Shown: positions 1 to 5,208 of the stretch, piece after piece
Numbering within the stretch: the stretch's first letter is position 1
Layout: every line of letters starts with the position of its first letter
DNA from: Actinomycetota bacterium
GTDB lineage: Bacteria; Actinomycetota; Acidimicrobiia; Acidimicrobiales; Ilumatobacteraceae
Direction: 5' to 3'
Assembly: GCA_005787025.1 (NCBI GenBank)
Contig: SYCH01000019.1
Coordinates: 1-5,208, forward strand
DNA: 5,208 bases
Program-made: the position numbers and the translations under genes
Notes under the pieces: model-generated
Told to the model about the DNA's origin: nothing
The model's input: the letters and a program-made list of their open reading frames with translations, nothing else
Databases searched by the model: none

Positions 1-711
1 CCACTCGGAGACCCCGATGTGGACGTGTTGCGCGGTTTCTCCTTGGCGATCTCACCGGGTGAGACGGTGGCCGTCGTTGGTGCATCGGGCTCGGGGAAGA
101 GCACCATGGCGGCGCTCGTTCCGCGTCTGTACGACGTCACGTCAGGTGCGGTGCGCGTCGACGGTCACGACGTGCGTGATCTCACCGGAGTGACCCTGCG
201 GGCGGCCATCGGCGTGGTGTCGCAGGACCCGCATCTGTTCCACGAGAGCATCGAGTCGAATCTGCGGTACGCCAAGCCGAACGCCAGCGCGCAAGAGCTG
301 GTGGCGGCCTGTCGCGCGGCTCGCATTCACGACACCATTGCGGCCCTGCCCGACGGATACGAAACGTTGGTGGGCGAACGGGGCTATCGACTGTCCGGCG
401 GCGAGAAGCAACGGCTGGCGATCGCTCGGTTGCTGTTGAAGAATCCGGCAGTGGTGATCCTCGACGAGGCCACCAGTCATCTGGACAACGAGAACGAAGC
501 GTTGGTGCAAGCCGCCTTGGATGAGGCGCTACGGGATCGCACCGCACTGGTGATCGCTCATCGTCTGTCCACCATCCGCGACGCCGATCGGATCGTGATG
601 CTCGATTCGGGACGCATCATCGAACAGGGGACGCACGACGAACTGATGAATCTGGACGGGGCCTACGCCCGCCAGGTGCGTGCCGGGGAGACGACGAGCG
701 AAACGCTCTGA
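1..711 (+). CDS. ABC exporter, C-terminal ATP-binding domain (5' partial)
   Basis: The reading frame is open from the first base, so the gene begins upstream; a GTG at 19 lies inside the domain and is not a credible start. The 236 residues visible form a nearly complete nucleotide-binding domain of the type fused to six membrane helices in ABC exporters. In order, counted from the window edge: Walker A GASGSGKST (27-35), Q-loop SQDPHLF (74-80), ABC signature LSGGEKQR (131-138), Walker B VVILDE with the catalytic Glu (151-156), D-loop SHLD, and the H-loop His in IAHRLS (187). All ATPase residues in view are intact, so the domain should hydrolyse ATP. The A-loop aromatic residue would lie just upstream of the window. 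By family knowledge it powers export of a lipid, drug or peptide across the inner membrane; the substrate cannot be deduced. A separate half-transporter partner gene is possible. The gene converges on the amidohydrolase gene, with one base between the stop codons. Confidence 0.95.
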   Translation, partial: PLGDPDVDVLRGFSLAISPGETVAVVGASGSGKSTMAALVPRLYDVTSGAVRVDGHDVRDLTGVTLRAAIGVVSQDPHLFHESIESNLRYAKPNASAQELVAACRAARIHDTIAALPDGYETLVGERGYRLSGGEKQRLAIARLLLKNPAVVILDEATSHLDNENEALVQAALDEALRDRTALVIAHRLSTIRDADRIVMLDSGRIIEQGTHDELMNLDGAYARQVRAGETTSETL

Positions 712-738
712 CTCAGTGCGGTGCCGCTTGCGCACCGC
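696..738 (+). terminator. Weak hairpins at the convergent gene ends
   Basis: Two small inverted repeats flank the facing stop codons. The first is GAGCG (696-700), loop AAA, CGCTC (704-708), inside the last codons of the ABC gene. The second is a perfect 7-bp stem GCGGTGC (718-724) and GCACCGC (732-738) with a 7-nt loop, starting seven bases after the ABC stop and lying within the last codons of the amidohydrolase. Neither is followed by a T-run on either strand, so they are not classical intrinsic terminators. The second could act as a U-less terminator or as a 3'-end stabiliser for the ABC transcript. In GC-rich DNA such repeats also occur by chance. Confidence 0.25.
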
Positions 739-2473
739 GAATCAAGGATCCCCGGAGCTCGCCGGTGTGCTCACCGTGTTCGAACGAGACCCAGCCGTTC
801 TTGATCGTGTAGTGATAGCCCGTCGCGGTCTGCATGAGTCGACGCCCGTTGGCGGGGAGGTCGCGCACGATGCGAGGTGGTGGCGTGCCGAGCGACGCGA
901 TGTCGATGACGTTCAGGTCGGCGCGATACCCGGGGGCGATCACGCCGCGGTCGAGCAAGCCGACATGGCGCGCGGTGCGCTGGGTGATGTGGTGCACCAT
1001 GAATTCGAGAGGCAGTTTCTCGCCCCGGCGACGGTCCTTGCACCACAGCGCGAGGGCGGTGGTGGTGGCACTGCCGTCGGAGATCGCCCCGCAGTGCGCC
1101 CCGGCGTCGCTGAGACCGATCACCGCGTTGTCGCGCAGCAACATTTCGCGCACGTCGTCAAGGTTGCCTCGTGCGAAGTTGAACAGGGGCATGTACAACA
1201 GTCGGTTGCCGTCGTCCTCGCTCAACAGATCGATGAGGAAGTCGATCACCGGACGACCGGCGGCGGCGGCCCGCGCCCCGACCGAGTCGCGCTCGGTGGG
1301 CTCGTAGTTCACCGGATTCTCCATCGGGTACAACTTGGCGAAATCGCCGAACATCTCGGCCGGGAGGCCGGTGAGGTTGGGGACCGCGCGCGCGTGCTCC
1401 TCGATGATGCGACGACGTCGTTCGGGATCGCGCAAGGCGGCCACGATGGCGGGTAGCGGACGACCGGCGATCTCTTGGAACGACGGGCAAATGGCCAGCG
1501 GGTTCACGGTGGCGCTGAACCCTTGGAGGACTCCGATGGGTCGTACGGCGACCTGCGTCGACAGCGACAGTCCGTTGCTGACGCCTTCGTCCACCCATGC
1601 CCCCATCTCGCGCCAGCGGTCGGGGAGAGGCGCGGGTTGCTGCACGGTCATGCTGAGCGGACGACCCGACGAGCGAGCCACCAACTCCATGAGGTTCATC
1701 TCTTCGCGGGCGAACTCGGCGTCGGGAGATTGATACGCGTCACTGATCAGTTGCACGACACCGGACCCAGTGGCGGCCATGGCATCGACGAGGGCGAGCA
1801 GTTCGTCGGCGGTGCTGAAGCGCGTGCCCAGCGGTGCCCCGTCCTTGGTGCGGTGGATGTAGGTGCGACTGGTGGTGAACCCCAAGGCACCGGCGGACAT
1901 CCCGTCTCGGACCATGCGGGCCATGCCCGCCAGTTCGTCGGTCGTGGGTGCTTCGTTCGGATCGGCCCCCCGCTCGCCCATGACGTACGCCCGAAGGGGT
2001 GCATGGGCGACCTGGGTCGCCACGTCGATGGCGTAATCACGACGACCCAATGCATCCATGTATTCGGGGAAGGTTTCCCAGTCCCATGTCAACCCCTCGG
2101 CCAGCGCGGTTCCGGGGATGTCCTCGACGCCTTCGAGCATGCCGATGAGCCAGGCGTGTTGTTCGGGTGTGGGTCGTGCCGGTGCGAAGCCGACTCCGCA
2201 GTTGCCCATCACGATCGACGTGACACCGTGGATGCTGCTGGGCGCGAGAATCGGGTCCCAAGTGGCTTGGCCGTCGAAGTGAGTGTGGATGTCGACGAAT
2301 CCGGGCGTGACCACCAGATCGTCGGCTTCGATCTCGCGTCGACCCCGGCCGTGCACGCGGGGTTCGACCTCGGTGATGACTCCGTCACTGACCGCGACAT
2401 CGGCCACTCGAGGCGCGGCGCCCGTTCCGTCGACGACGGAGGCGTTGCGGATCACGAGGTCATGGGTGCTCAT
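713..2473 (-). CDS. Amidohydrolase, N-acyl-D-amino-acid deacylase-like family
   Basis: A complete 586-aa protein without a signal peptide, therefore probably cytoplasmic. The N-terminus (MSTHDLVIRNASVVDGTG) is the small beta-sandwich typical of amidohydrolases. The metal motif HTHFD follows at residues 63-67, then GNCGVGFAP (90-98), whose Cys92 matches the bridging Cys of D-aminoacylases. Next come VAHAPLR..VMG (156-165), TSRTYIHRTKDG (201-212), NPVNYEP (386-392), SDAGAHCG (455-462, with the barrel-end Asp456), DRGVIAPGYRADLNVID (508-524), and a C-terminal sandwich ending in TGELRGSLIRG. By family it would hydrolyse a C-N bond of an N-acyl amino acid or a cyclic amide, but two metal-binding strands look altered (see findings), so the D-aminoacylase label should not be taken literally. 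The ATG is chosen because it gives the usual family N-terminus; no Shine-Dalgarno precedes it. It lies 58 nt downstream of the DUF1295 gene on the same strand, so co-transcription is possible. Confidence 0.93.
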   Translation of the reverse strand: MSTHDLVIRNASVVDGTGAAPRVADVAVSDGVITEVEPRVHGRGRREIEADDLVVTPGFVDIHTHFDGQATWDPILAPSSIHGVTSIVMGNCGVGFAPARPTPEQHAWLIGMLEGVEDIPGTALAEGLTWDWETFPEYMDALGRRDYAIDVATQVAHAPLRAYVMGERGADPNEAPTTDELAGMARMVRDGMSAGALGFTTSRTYIHRTKDGAPLGTRFSTADELLALVDAMAATGSGVVQLISDAYQSPDAEFAREEMNLMELVARSSGRPLSMTVQQPAPLPDRWREMGAWVDEGVSNGLSLSTQVAVRPIGVLQGFSATVNPLAICPSFQEIAGRPLPAIVAALRDPERRRRIIEEHARAVPNLTGLPAEMFGDFAKLYPMENPVNYEPTERDSVGARAAAAGRPVIDFLIDLLSEDDGNRLLYMPLFNFARGNLDDVREMLLRDNAVIGLSDAGAHCGAISDGSATTTALALWCKDRRRGEKLPLEFMVHHITQRTARHVGLLDRGVIAPGYRADLNVIDIASLGTPPPRIVRDLPANGRRLMQTATGYHYTIKNGWVSFEHGEHTGELRGSLIRGAQAAPH

Positions 2474-2479
2474 GGTGTC

Positions 2480-2509
2480 ATTCTGCCACCGGCACGCGAG
2501 CGCTGCCTA
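2480..2509 (-). promoter_or_regulatory. Possible leaderless promoter of the amidohydrolase gene
   Basis: Read on the minus strand, CAGAAT (2485-2480) stands six bases before the ATG and resembles a -10 hexamer; TAGGCA (2509-2504) lies 18 bases further upstream and matches four of six bases of the -35 consensus TTGACA. No purine-rich ribosome site lies between the hexamer and the start. The arrangement would give a transcript beginning at or beside the start codon, as is common in Actinomycetota. The matches are imperfect and the gene could instead be read from the promoter of the DUF1295 gene upstream. Confidence 0.3.
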
Positions 2510-2519
2510 TCGCTGCCAC
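2483..2519. repeat. Three phased CTGCC repeats upstream of the amidohydrolase
   Basis: On the plus strand CTGCC occurs at 2483, 2503 and 2513, that is, 20 and 10 bases apart, on the same face of the helix. The copies at 2503 and 2513 share CGCTGCC, and those at 2483 and 2513 share CTGCCAC. They lie in the 58-bp gap between two minus-strand genes, the first overlapping the candidate -10 and the second overlapping the candidate -35. This could be an operator, or a chance pattern in GC-rich DNA. Confidence 0.3.
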
Positions 2520-2531
2520 GTCGGTTGGTGC

Positions 2532-3425
2532 CTACTTGCGCAATTTGGGGATGAGCATGGGCGTGGAGGCCTTGTAGGCCTCCCAACCCGGGCGTCGCTC
2601 GGCGCTGCGCTTCTCGGCGATCGGGATCGACGCTGCCAGGAACATCACCGTCATGGCCAGGGCGCCGATCCCGGTCCACCATGATCCGGTGTCGGCGGCC
2701 AGTGCGAACACGAACAGTGACCACCACCAGAACATCTCGCCGAGATAGTTCGGATGACGCGACCGGCTCCACATACCGGTGTTCAGAACGTCGCCGGGAT
2801 TCTTGGTGCGGTTGAAACGGCGCAGATCGACGTCGGCGAAGTGTTCGAGGGCCACGCCGATGACGGCGAGCACGATGGCCACCACGTCGAGGGCCCCGAA
2901 CTCACGACCGGTGGAATCGGAGGTGTGAGCCACGGCGGTGGCGATCGGGAGCGAACCGAGGGTGACCACGAAGAAGGGGAACAGATGCACGGAGGTGAAG
3001 CTCACCGCCCATCGCGGCATGGGTGCGGTTTCGTACAACATGCGATACCGCCAATCCTCGTGATCGAGGCCGGTCCATCCGATCGCCCAGTTGGCGGTCA
3101 GACGAATCCCCCACAACAGGGCGCACGCGCCGATGGCCCAATTGCGGGCCCCACTGCCGTCGGCGGTGATCGCGAACCAAACGGCCAGGGCCGGGGGCAT
3201 GACGCTCCACCACGCATCGAAGGTCGATCCGTTCTGAACCACCTGACTGGCGACGTAGAGGAACGCGACCGAGGCCGCGAAACCGAGGACGAGGCCCCGG
3301 TACGGATGGTCGGTGCCCACCGCCTCGGTCACGATCACCGCGATTGCCGTCGCCACCACGTACAGGCCGATGATCACGGCGAAGGAACGACCGCGGGTCC
3401 AACGAGAAACATGTGGTGACGTCAT
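2532..3425 (-). CDS. DUF1295 integral membrane protein (steroid 5-alpha-reductase-like), copy A
   Basis: A 297-aa polytopic membrane protein with about seven or eight hydrophobic segments (for example 15-37, 43-62, 95-113, 140-168, 179-197, 228-245, 250-268). Family motifs in order: FDAWWSVMP (69-77), LWGIRL (104-109), HEDWRY (122-127), FADVDLRRF (196-204), GMWSRSRHPNYLGE (217-230), and the tail EKRSAERRPGWEAYKAST (271-288) ending in a basic PKLRK. The RHPNYxGE block and the C-terminal RRPG..Y block are shared with steroid 5-alpha reductases and isoprenylcysteine methyltransferases, which bind NADPH or SAM; the cofactor and substrate here are unknown. I chose the ATG at 3425. The frame stays open to 3632, but the extra 69 residues are not membrane-like and would run through the divergent promoter and into the start of the acyltransferase gene. 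There is no Shine-Dalgarno; a -10-like hexamer lies six bases upstream. It is paralogous to the DUF1295 gene that starts at 4493. Confidence 0.92.
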   Translation of the reverse strand: MTSPHVSRWTRGRSFAVIIGLYVVATAIAVIVTEAVGTDHPYRGLVLGFAASVAFLYVASQVVQNGSTFDAWWSVMPPALAVWFAITADGSGARNWAIGACALLWGIRLTANWAIGWTGLDHEDWRYRMLYETAPMPRWAVSFTSVHLFPFFVVTLGSLPIATAVAHTSDSTGREFGALDVVAIVLAVIGVALEHFADVDLRRFNRTKNPGDVLNTGMWSRSRHPNYLGEMFWWWSLFVFALAADTGSWWTGIGALAMTVMFLAASIPIAEKRSAERRPGWEAYKASTPMLIPKLRK

Positions 3426-3426
3426 G
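3415..3426. repeat. 12-bp repeat with TGACGTCA palindrome, copy 1
   Basis: GGTGACGTCATG occurs here and, identically and in the same plus-strand orientation, at 4496-4507. It contains the 8-bp palindrome TGACGTCA (3417-3424). Here the palindrome covers the first three codons of the minus-strand DUF1295 gene, just downstream of its presumed transcription start, where a repressor could bind. It may be coincidental. Confidence 0.3.
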
Positions 3427-3437
3427 CATCCATCTTG
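3426..3437 (-). promoter_or_regulatory. Possible leaderless -10 of DUF1295 copy A
   Basis: On the minus strand CAAGAT (3437-3432) is followed by six bases, GGATGC, and then the ATG. It resembles the actinobacterial -10 (TANNNT) except for its first base. No ribosome site is present and I see no convincing -35. The pattern suggests that transcription starts at or next to the start codon. The site lies in the 79-bp divergent region shared with the acyltransferase gene. Confidence 0.35.
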
Positions 3438-3491
3438 TCCGATCCGCGACCGGCGAGCGCACATGGGAAGGGCCCCTCTCGGCGTGCGATC

Positions 3492-3504
3492 TAATGTCGG
3501 AAGC
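3492..3504 (+). promoter_or_regulatory. Possible leaderless -10 of the acyltransferase operon
   Basis: TAATGT (3492-3497) fits TANNNT and lies seven bases before the ATG at 3505, the spacing expected if the transcript starts at the A of the start codon. An overlapping alternative is TCTAAT (3490-3495). The GGAAG at 3499-3503 is one base from the ATG, too close to act as a Shine-Dalgarno. No clear -35 is visible. The promoter would drive the acyltransferase and the DUF1295 copy B gene behind it. Confidence 0.4.
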
Positions 3505-4488
3505 ATGAGGAGGCGGTTGGTCTCGATCCCGGCGTTGCTGCTCGCGGCCATCGCGCTCTTGCTCGCCAGTCCGGTGTGGCTCCTGCTCGGCATCGTCGCC
3601 GACGTCGTGCGGGGACGGTTCCGCCTGCCCACGGTGCGACTGTTGGCCTTCGCCCTTCTGTGGTCGTGGCTCGAGACGGCCGGGGTCCTCGTTTCAGCGT
3701 CGTTCTGGACGATCGGTCGGTCGGACGATCATCGTCGGCATTACGCGTTGCAGCGTTGGTGGGCCCGCAACCTCTTGCGGGCTCTACGACTCACGTGCGG
3801 TGTTCGCGTGAACGTCGAGAACATCGAGGCTCTTCGACCCGGCCCGGTGGTGTTGTTGGCCCGGCACGCGAGCCTCGCCGATTCGCTGGTGTCGGCCTAC
3901 GTGGTGACGACGGTGGCCGGCATGAAGCCCCGTTACGTGTTGAAGCGAGAACTCCTGGCCGACCCGTGTCTCGACGTGGTGGGACGGCGACTGCCGAACC
4001 ATTTCCTGGATCGGGGCGCCGCCGACTCGACGCCGGAGTTGGAGGCTCTGGCTGATCTGACGTCGTCGATGGACGAAGTCACCGCGGGCATCATCTTTCC
4101 GGAGGGCACGCGGGCGAACTCGAGCAAGCGGGCCAAGGCCATCGCCAAGATCTCCGAGGTGGACCCCGAACGCGTCGGCCGAATTTCGTCGATGAGACAC
4201 CTGCTACCACCGCGCCCGGCCGGTGCGGCCGCGATGTTGCGTGGCAACGCGACCTGCGACGTGGTGGTGGCATGGCACGTGGGTTTCGAGGGTCTCGACA
4301 CCTTCTCGGGAATTCTGCGGGCTTTGTCGAAACCGATCCCTCCGATCCGATTCGTCCTGCGCCGCATCCCCCGAATCGAGGTTCCGTCGTCGTACCGTGA
4401 ATTCACCGCATGGCTCGACGACGAGTGGATGCGAATGGACGACGAAGTCGACACAGCGCTGAAGGCGCGAGACGAAGAACGGAGGTAG
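3505..4488 (+). CDS. PlsC-type 1-acylglycerol-3-phosphate acyltransferase-like membrane protein
   Basis: A 327-aa protein with two N-terminal hydrophobic segments (about 6-33 and 43-70) that anchor it in the cytoplasmic membrane. The acyltransferase domain holds both key motifs: the catalytic HX4D as HASLAD (121-126) and the phosphate-binding FPEGTR (198-203). By family it transfers an acyl chain from acyl-CoA or acyl-ACP to a lysophosphatidate or similar glycerolipid. After FPEGTR comes MRHLLPPRPAGAAAMLRG (230-247), recalling the LLPRTKGF block of the eukaryotic AGPAT3-5/LCLAT1 branch, and the protein is longer than the usual bacterial PlsC of about 240 aa. The frame is open back to 3313, but those 64 residues overlap the divergent gene and are not membrane-like, so the ATG at 3505 before the hydrophobic anchor is preferred. 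It is the first gene of a two-gene operon with DUF1295 copy B. The acceptor lipid is not known. Confidence 0.9.
   Translation: MRRRLVSIPALLLAAIALLLASPVWLLLGIVADVVRGRFRLPTVRLLAFALLWSWLETAGVLVSASFWTIGRSDDHRRHYALQRWWARNLLRALRLTCGVRVNVENIEALRPGPVVLLARHASLADSLVSAYVVTTVAGMKPRYVLKRELLADPCLDVVGRRLPNHFLDRGAADSTPELEALADLTSSMDEVTAGIIFPEGTRANSSKRAKAIAKISEVDPERVGRISSMRHLLPPRPAGAAAMLRGNATCDVVVAWHVGFEGLDTFSGILRALSKPIPPIRFVLRRIPRIEVPSSYREFTAWLDDEWMRMDDEVDTALKARDEERR
4481..4485 (+). promoter_or_regulatory. Shine-Dalgarno sequence GGAGG for DUF1295 copy B
   Basis: GGAGG lies in the last codons of the acyltransferase gene, seven bases before the ATG at 4493. It fixes that start rather than the in-frame ATG at 4505, which would be about 19 bases away. 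It is the only strong Shine-Dalgarno at a start codon in this window. With only four bases between stop and start, translational coupling is likely. Confidence 0.85.
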
Positions 4489-4492
4489 TCGG

Positions 4493-5208
4493 ATGGGTGA
4501 CGTCATGTTGTTCTCGGCGATCGCGATCCTGATCACGATGCTGACCACGTGGGTGATCAGCGTCGTGATCAAGAATGCGTCGATCGTCGACATCGTGTGG
4601 GGGCTGGGCTTCGTCGTCGTGGCGTGGGTGTCACGGGTCGTGGGTGACGGCGTGGAGGCACGACAGTGGTTGCTCACCGTGATGGTGTCGCTCTGGGGAT
4701 TGCGACTGGCCGGGTATCTCGCGTGGCGCAACCTCGGGCACGGCGAGGACTATCGCTACAAGAACATGCGCAAGCACTGGGGTGCCCGGTTCCCGATCGT
4801 GAGTCTGGTCACCGTGTTCGGACTGCAGGGAACCCTGATGTGGATCGTGTCTCTTCCCGTTCAGTTGGGACAGGGCGACGACACTCCCGACGTCGGTGTT
4901 CTGGCGATCATCGGCGTTCTCGTGTATCTGATCGGTCTCTTCTTCGAGGTCGTGGGCGATGCGCAACTGACGCGTTTCAAGAGTGATCCGGCCAACGCCG
5001 GAAAGGTGATGGACCGTGGCCTGTGGCGTTACACGCGCCATCCGAACTACTTCGGTGACGCCTGCGTGTGGTGGGGCATCGCCATCGTCGCGGTCGAGAC
5101 GGGCACCGGAGCATGGGGTCTCATCGGTGCGACGGTGATGACGGTGTTGCTCCGTCGGGTCAGTGGCGTCACCTTGCTGGAGCGGTCGTTGAAGAAGCGT
5201 CGTGAGGG
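4493..5208 (+). CDS. DUF1295 integral membrane protein (steroid 5-alpha-reductase-like), copy B (3' partial)
   Basis: The frame is open from the ATG at 4493 to the window edge, giving 238 residues; by comparison with the family about 20-30 are missing. The protein begins MGDVMLFSAIAILITMLTTW, a membrane helix, and has about six or seven hydrophobic segments. Motifs: SIVDIVWGLGF (30-40), LWGLRL (67-72), HGEDYRY (83-89) followed by KNMRKHWGARF, FEVVGDAQLTRFK (151-163), GLWRYTRHPNYFGD (176-189), RVSGVTLLE (222-230), and the beginning of the RRxGY tail (KKRREG) at the edge. This is a textbook DUF1295 sequence, closer to the family consensus than copy A. By superfamily it would act in the membrane as a reductase or methyltransferase on a lipid or isoprenoid substrate; the exact reaction is unknown. 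DUF1295 genes are known next to cyclopropane-fatty-acid-synthase-like genes in mycobacteria, so the region beyond the window is of interest. It follows the acyltransferase stop by four bases, in one operon. Confidence 0.92.
   Translation, partial: MGDVMLFSAIAILITMLTTWVISVVIKNASIVDIVWGLGFVVVAWVSRVVGDGVEARQWLLTVMVSLWGLRLAGYLAWRNLGHGEDYRYKNMRKHWGARFPIVSLVTVFGLQGTLMWIVSLPVQLGQGDDTPDVGVLAIIGVLVYLIGLFFEVVGDAQLTRFKSDPANAGKVMDRGLWRYTRHPNYFGDACVWWGIAIVAVETGTGAWGLIGATVMTVLLRRVSGVTLLERSLKKRRE
4496..4507. repeat. 12-bp repeat with TGACGTCA palindrome, copy 2
   Basis: GGTGACGTCATG is identical to the copy at 3415-3426. Here the palindrome TGACGTCA (4498-4505) covers codons 2 to 5 of DUF1295 copy B. Because this gene lies inside an operon, a promoter-operator role is less obvious than for copy 1. 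Confidence 0.3.

Noticed and set aside
680..1456. Plus-strand open frame of 258 codons overlapping the ABC gene end and the amidohydrolase
   Set aside because: It has no ribosome site or recognisable motif, overlaps real genes on both strands, and its composition is that of a shadow frame.
1475..2554. Plus-strand open frame of 359 codons antisense to the amidohydrolase
   Set aside because: It lies opposite a well-supported gene with clear family motifs; its translation is rich in Gly, His, Arg, Asp and Val with no recognisable domain, as expected from a GC-rich shadow frame.
2754..3419. Plus-strand open frame of 221 codons antisense to DUF1295 copy A
   Set aside because: The opposite strand codes a membrane protein with conserved motifs; this frame gives a Gly/His/Asp-rich sequence with no domain.
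3464..3482. GC-rich GGGCCC palindrome in the divergent promoter region as an operator or terminator
   Set aside because: The symmetric part is only about 6 bp, with no T-run or second copy; too short to distinguish from chance.
3313..3504. N-terminal extension of the acyltransferase to 3313
   Set aside because: The added 64 residues run antisense through the start of DUF1295 copy A and precede a natural membrane-anchor start at 3505.
3426..3632. N-terminal extension of DUF1295 copy A to the upstream start at 3632
   Set aside because: The added 69 residues lack membrane character and would overlap the start of the divergent acyltransferase gene; the ATG at 3425 fits the promoter position and family length.
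4204..5041. Minus-strand open frames of 175 and 136 codons opposite the acyltransferase and DUF1295 copy B
   Set aside because: Both are antisense to genes with clear catalytic or family motifs and show no domain of their own.

Overview
This window is gap-poor, GC-rich DNA holding five protein-coding genes on both strands and no RNA gene, CRISPR array or mobile element that I can see. The dense layout, the high GC content and the likely leaderless starts fit a high-GC actinobacterium. The style of the lipid-type genes and the amidohydrolase subfamily would suit an Acidimicrobiia-like or other free-living actinomycete, but the exact lineage is an inference from the protein sequences only.

Layout: (1) 1-711 (+) is the C-terminal nucleotide-binding domain of an ABC exporter whose N-terminus lies outside the window. 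(2) 713-2473 (-) is a complete 586-aa amidohydrolase of the N-acyl-D-amino-acid deacylase (D-aminoacylase-like) family, convergent with the ABC gene and separated from it by a single base. (3) 2532-3425 (-) is a 297-aa polytopic membrane protein of the DUF1295 / steroid 5-alpha-reductase-like superfamily, 58 nt upstream of the amidohydrolase. (4) 3505-4488 (+) is a 327-aa membrane-anchored PlsC-type acyltransferase, divergent from gene 3 across a 79-bp promoter region. (5) 4493 to the window end (+) is a second DUF1295 protein, cut by the window edge, four bases after the acyltransferase stop and with a strong Shine-Dalgarno sequence inside the end of that gene.

The most coherent unit is 2532-5208. 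Two distant DUF1295 paralogues, divergently transcribed, bracket an acyltransferase that carries both catalytic motifs of the glycerolipid acyltransferases and resembles the eukaryotic AGPAT3-5/LCLAT1 branch. This suggests a membrane-lipid modification locus in which one enzyme acylates a lysolipid-like acceptor and the DUF1295 proteins reduce or methylate a lipid or isoprenoid-like substrate. That pathway is inferred; the substrate cannot be read from the sequence. The amidohydrolase may be co-transcribed with the first DUF1295 gene or have its own promoter.

Regulatory signals are modest: -10-like hexamers sit 6-7 nt before three start codons that lack a Shine-Dalgarno sequence (leaderless pattern), while the one gene inside an operon has a clear GGAGG. 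A 12-bp repeat with a TGACGTCA palindrome lies at the start codon regions of both DUF1295 genes, and phased CTGCC repeats lie upstream of the amidohydrolase. No stretch over 300 bases lacks a gene.
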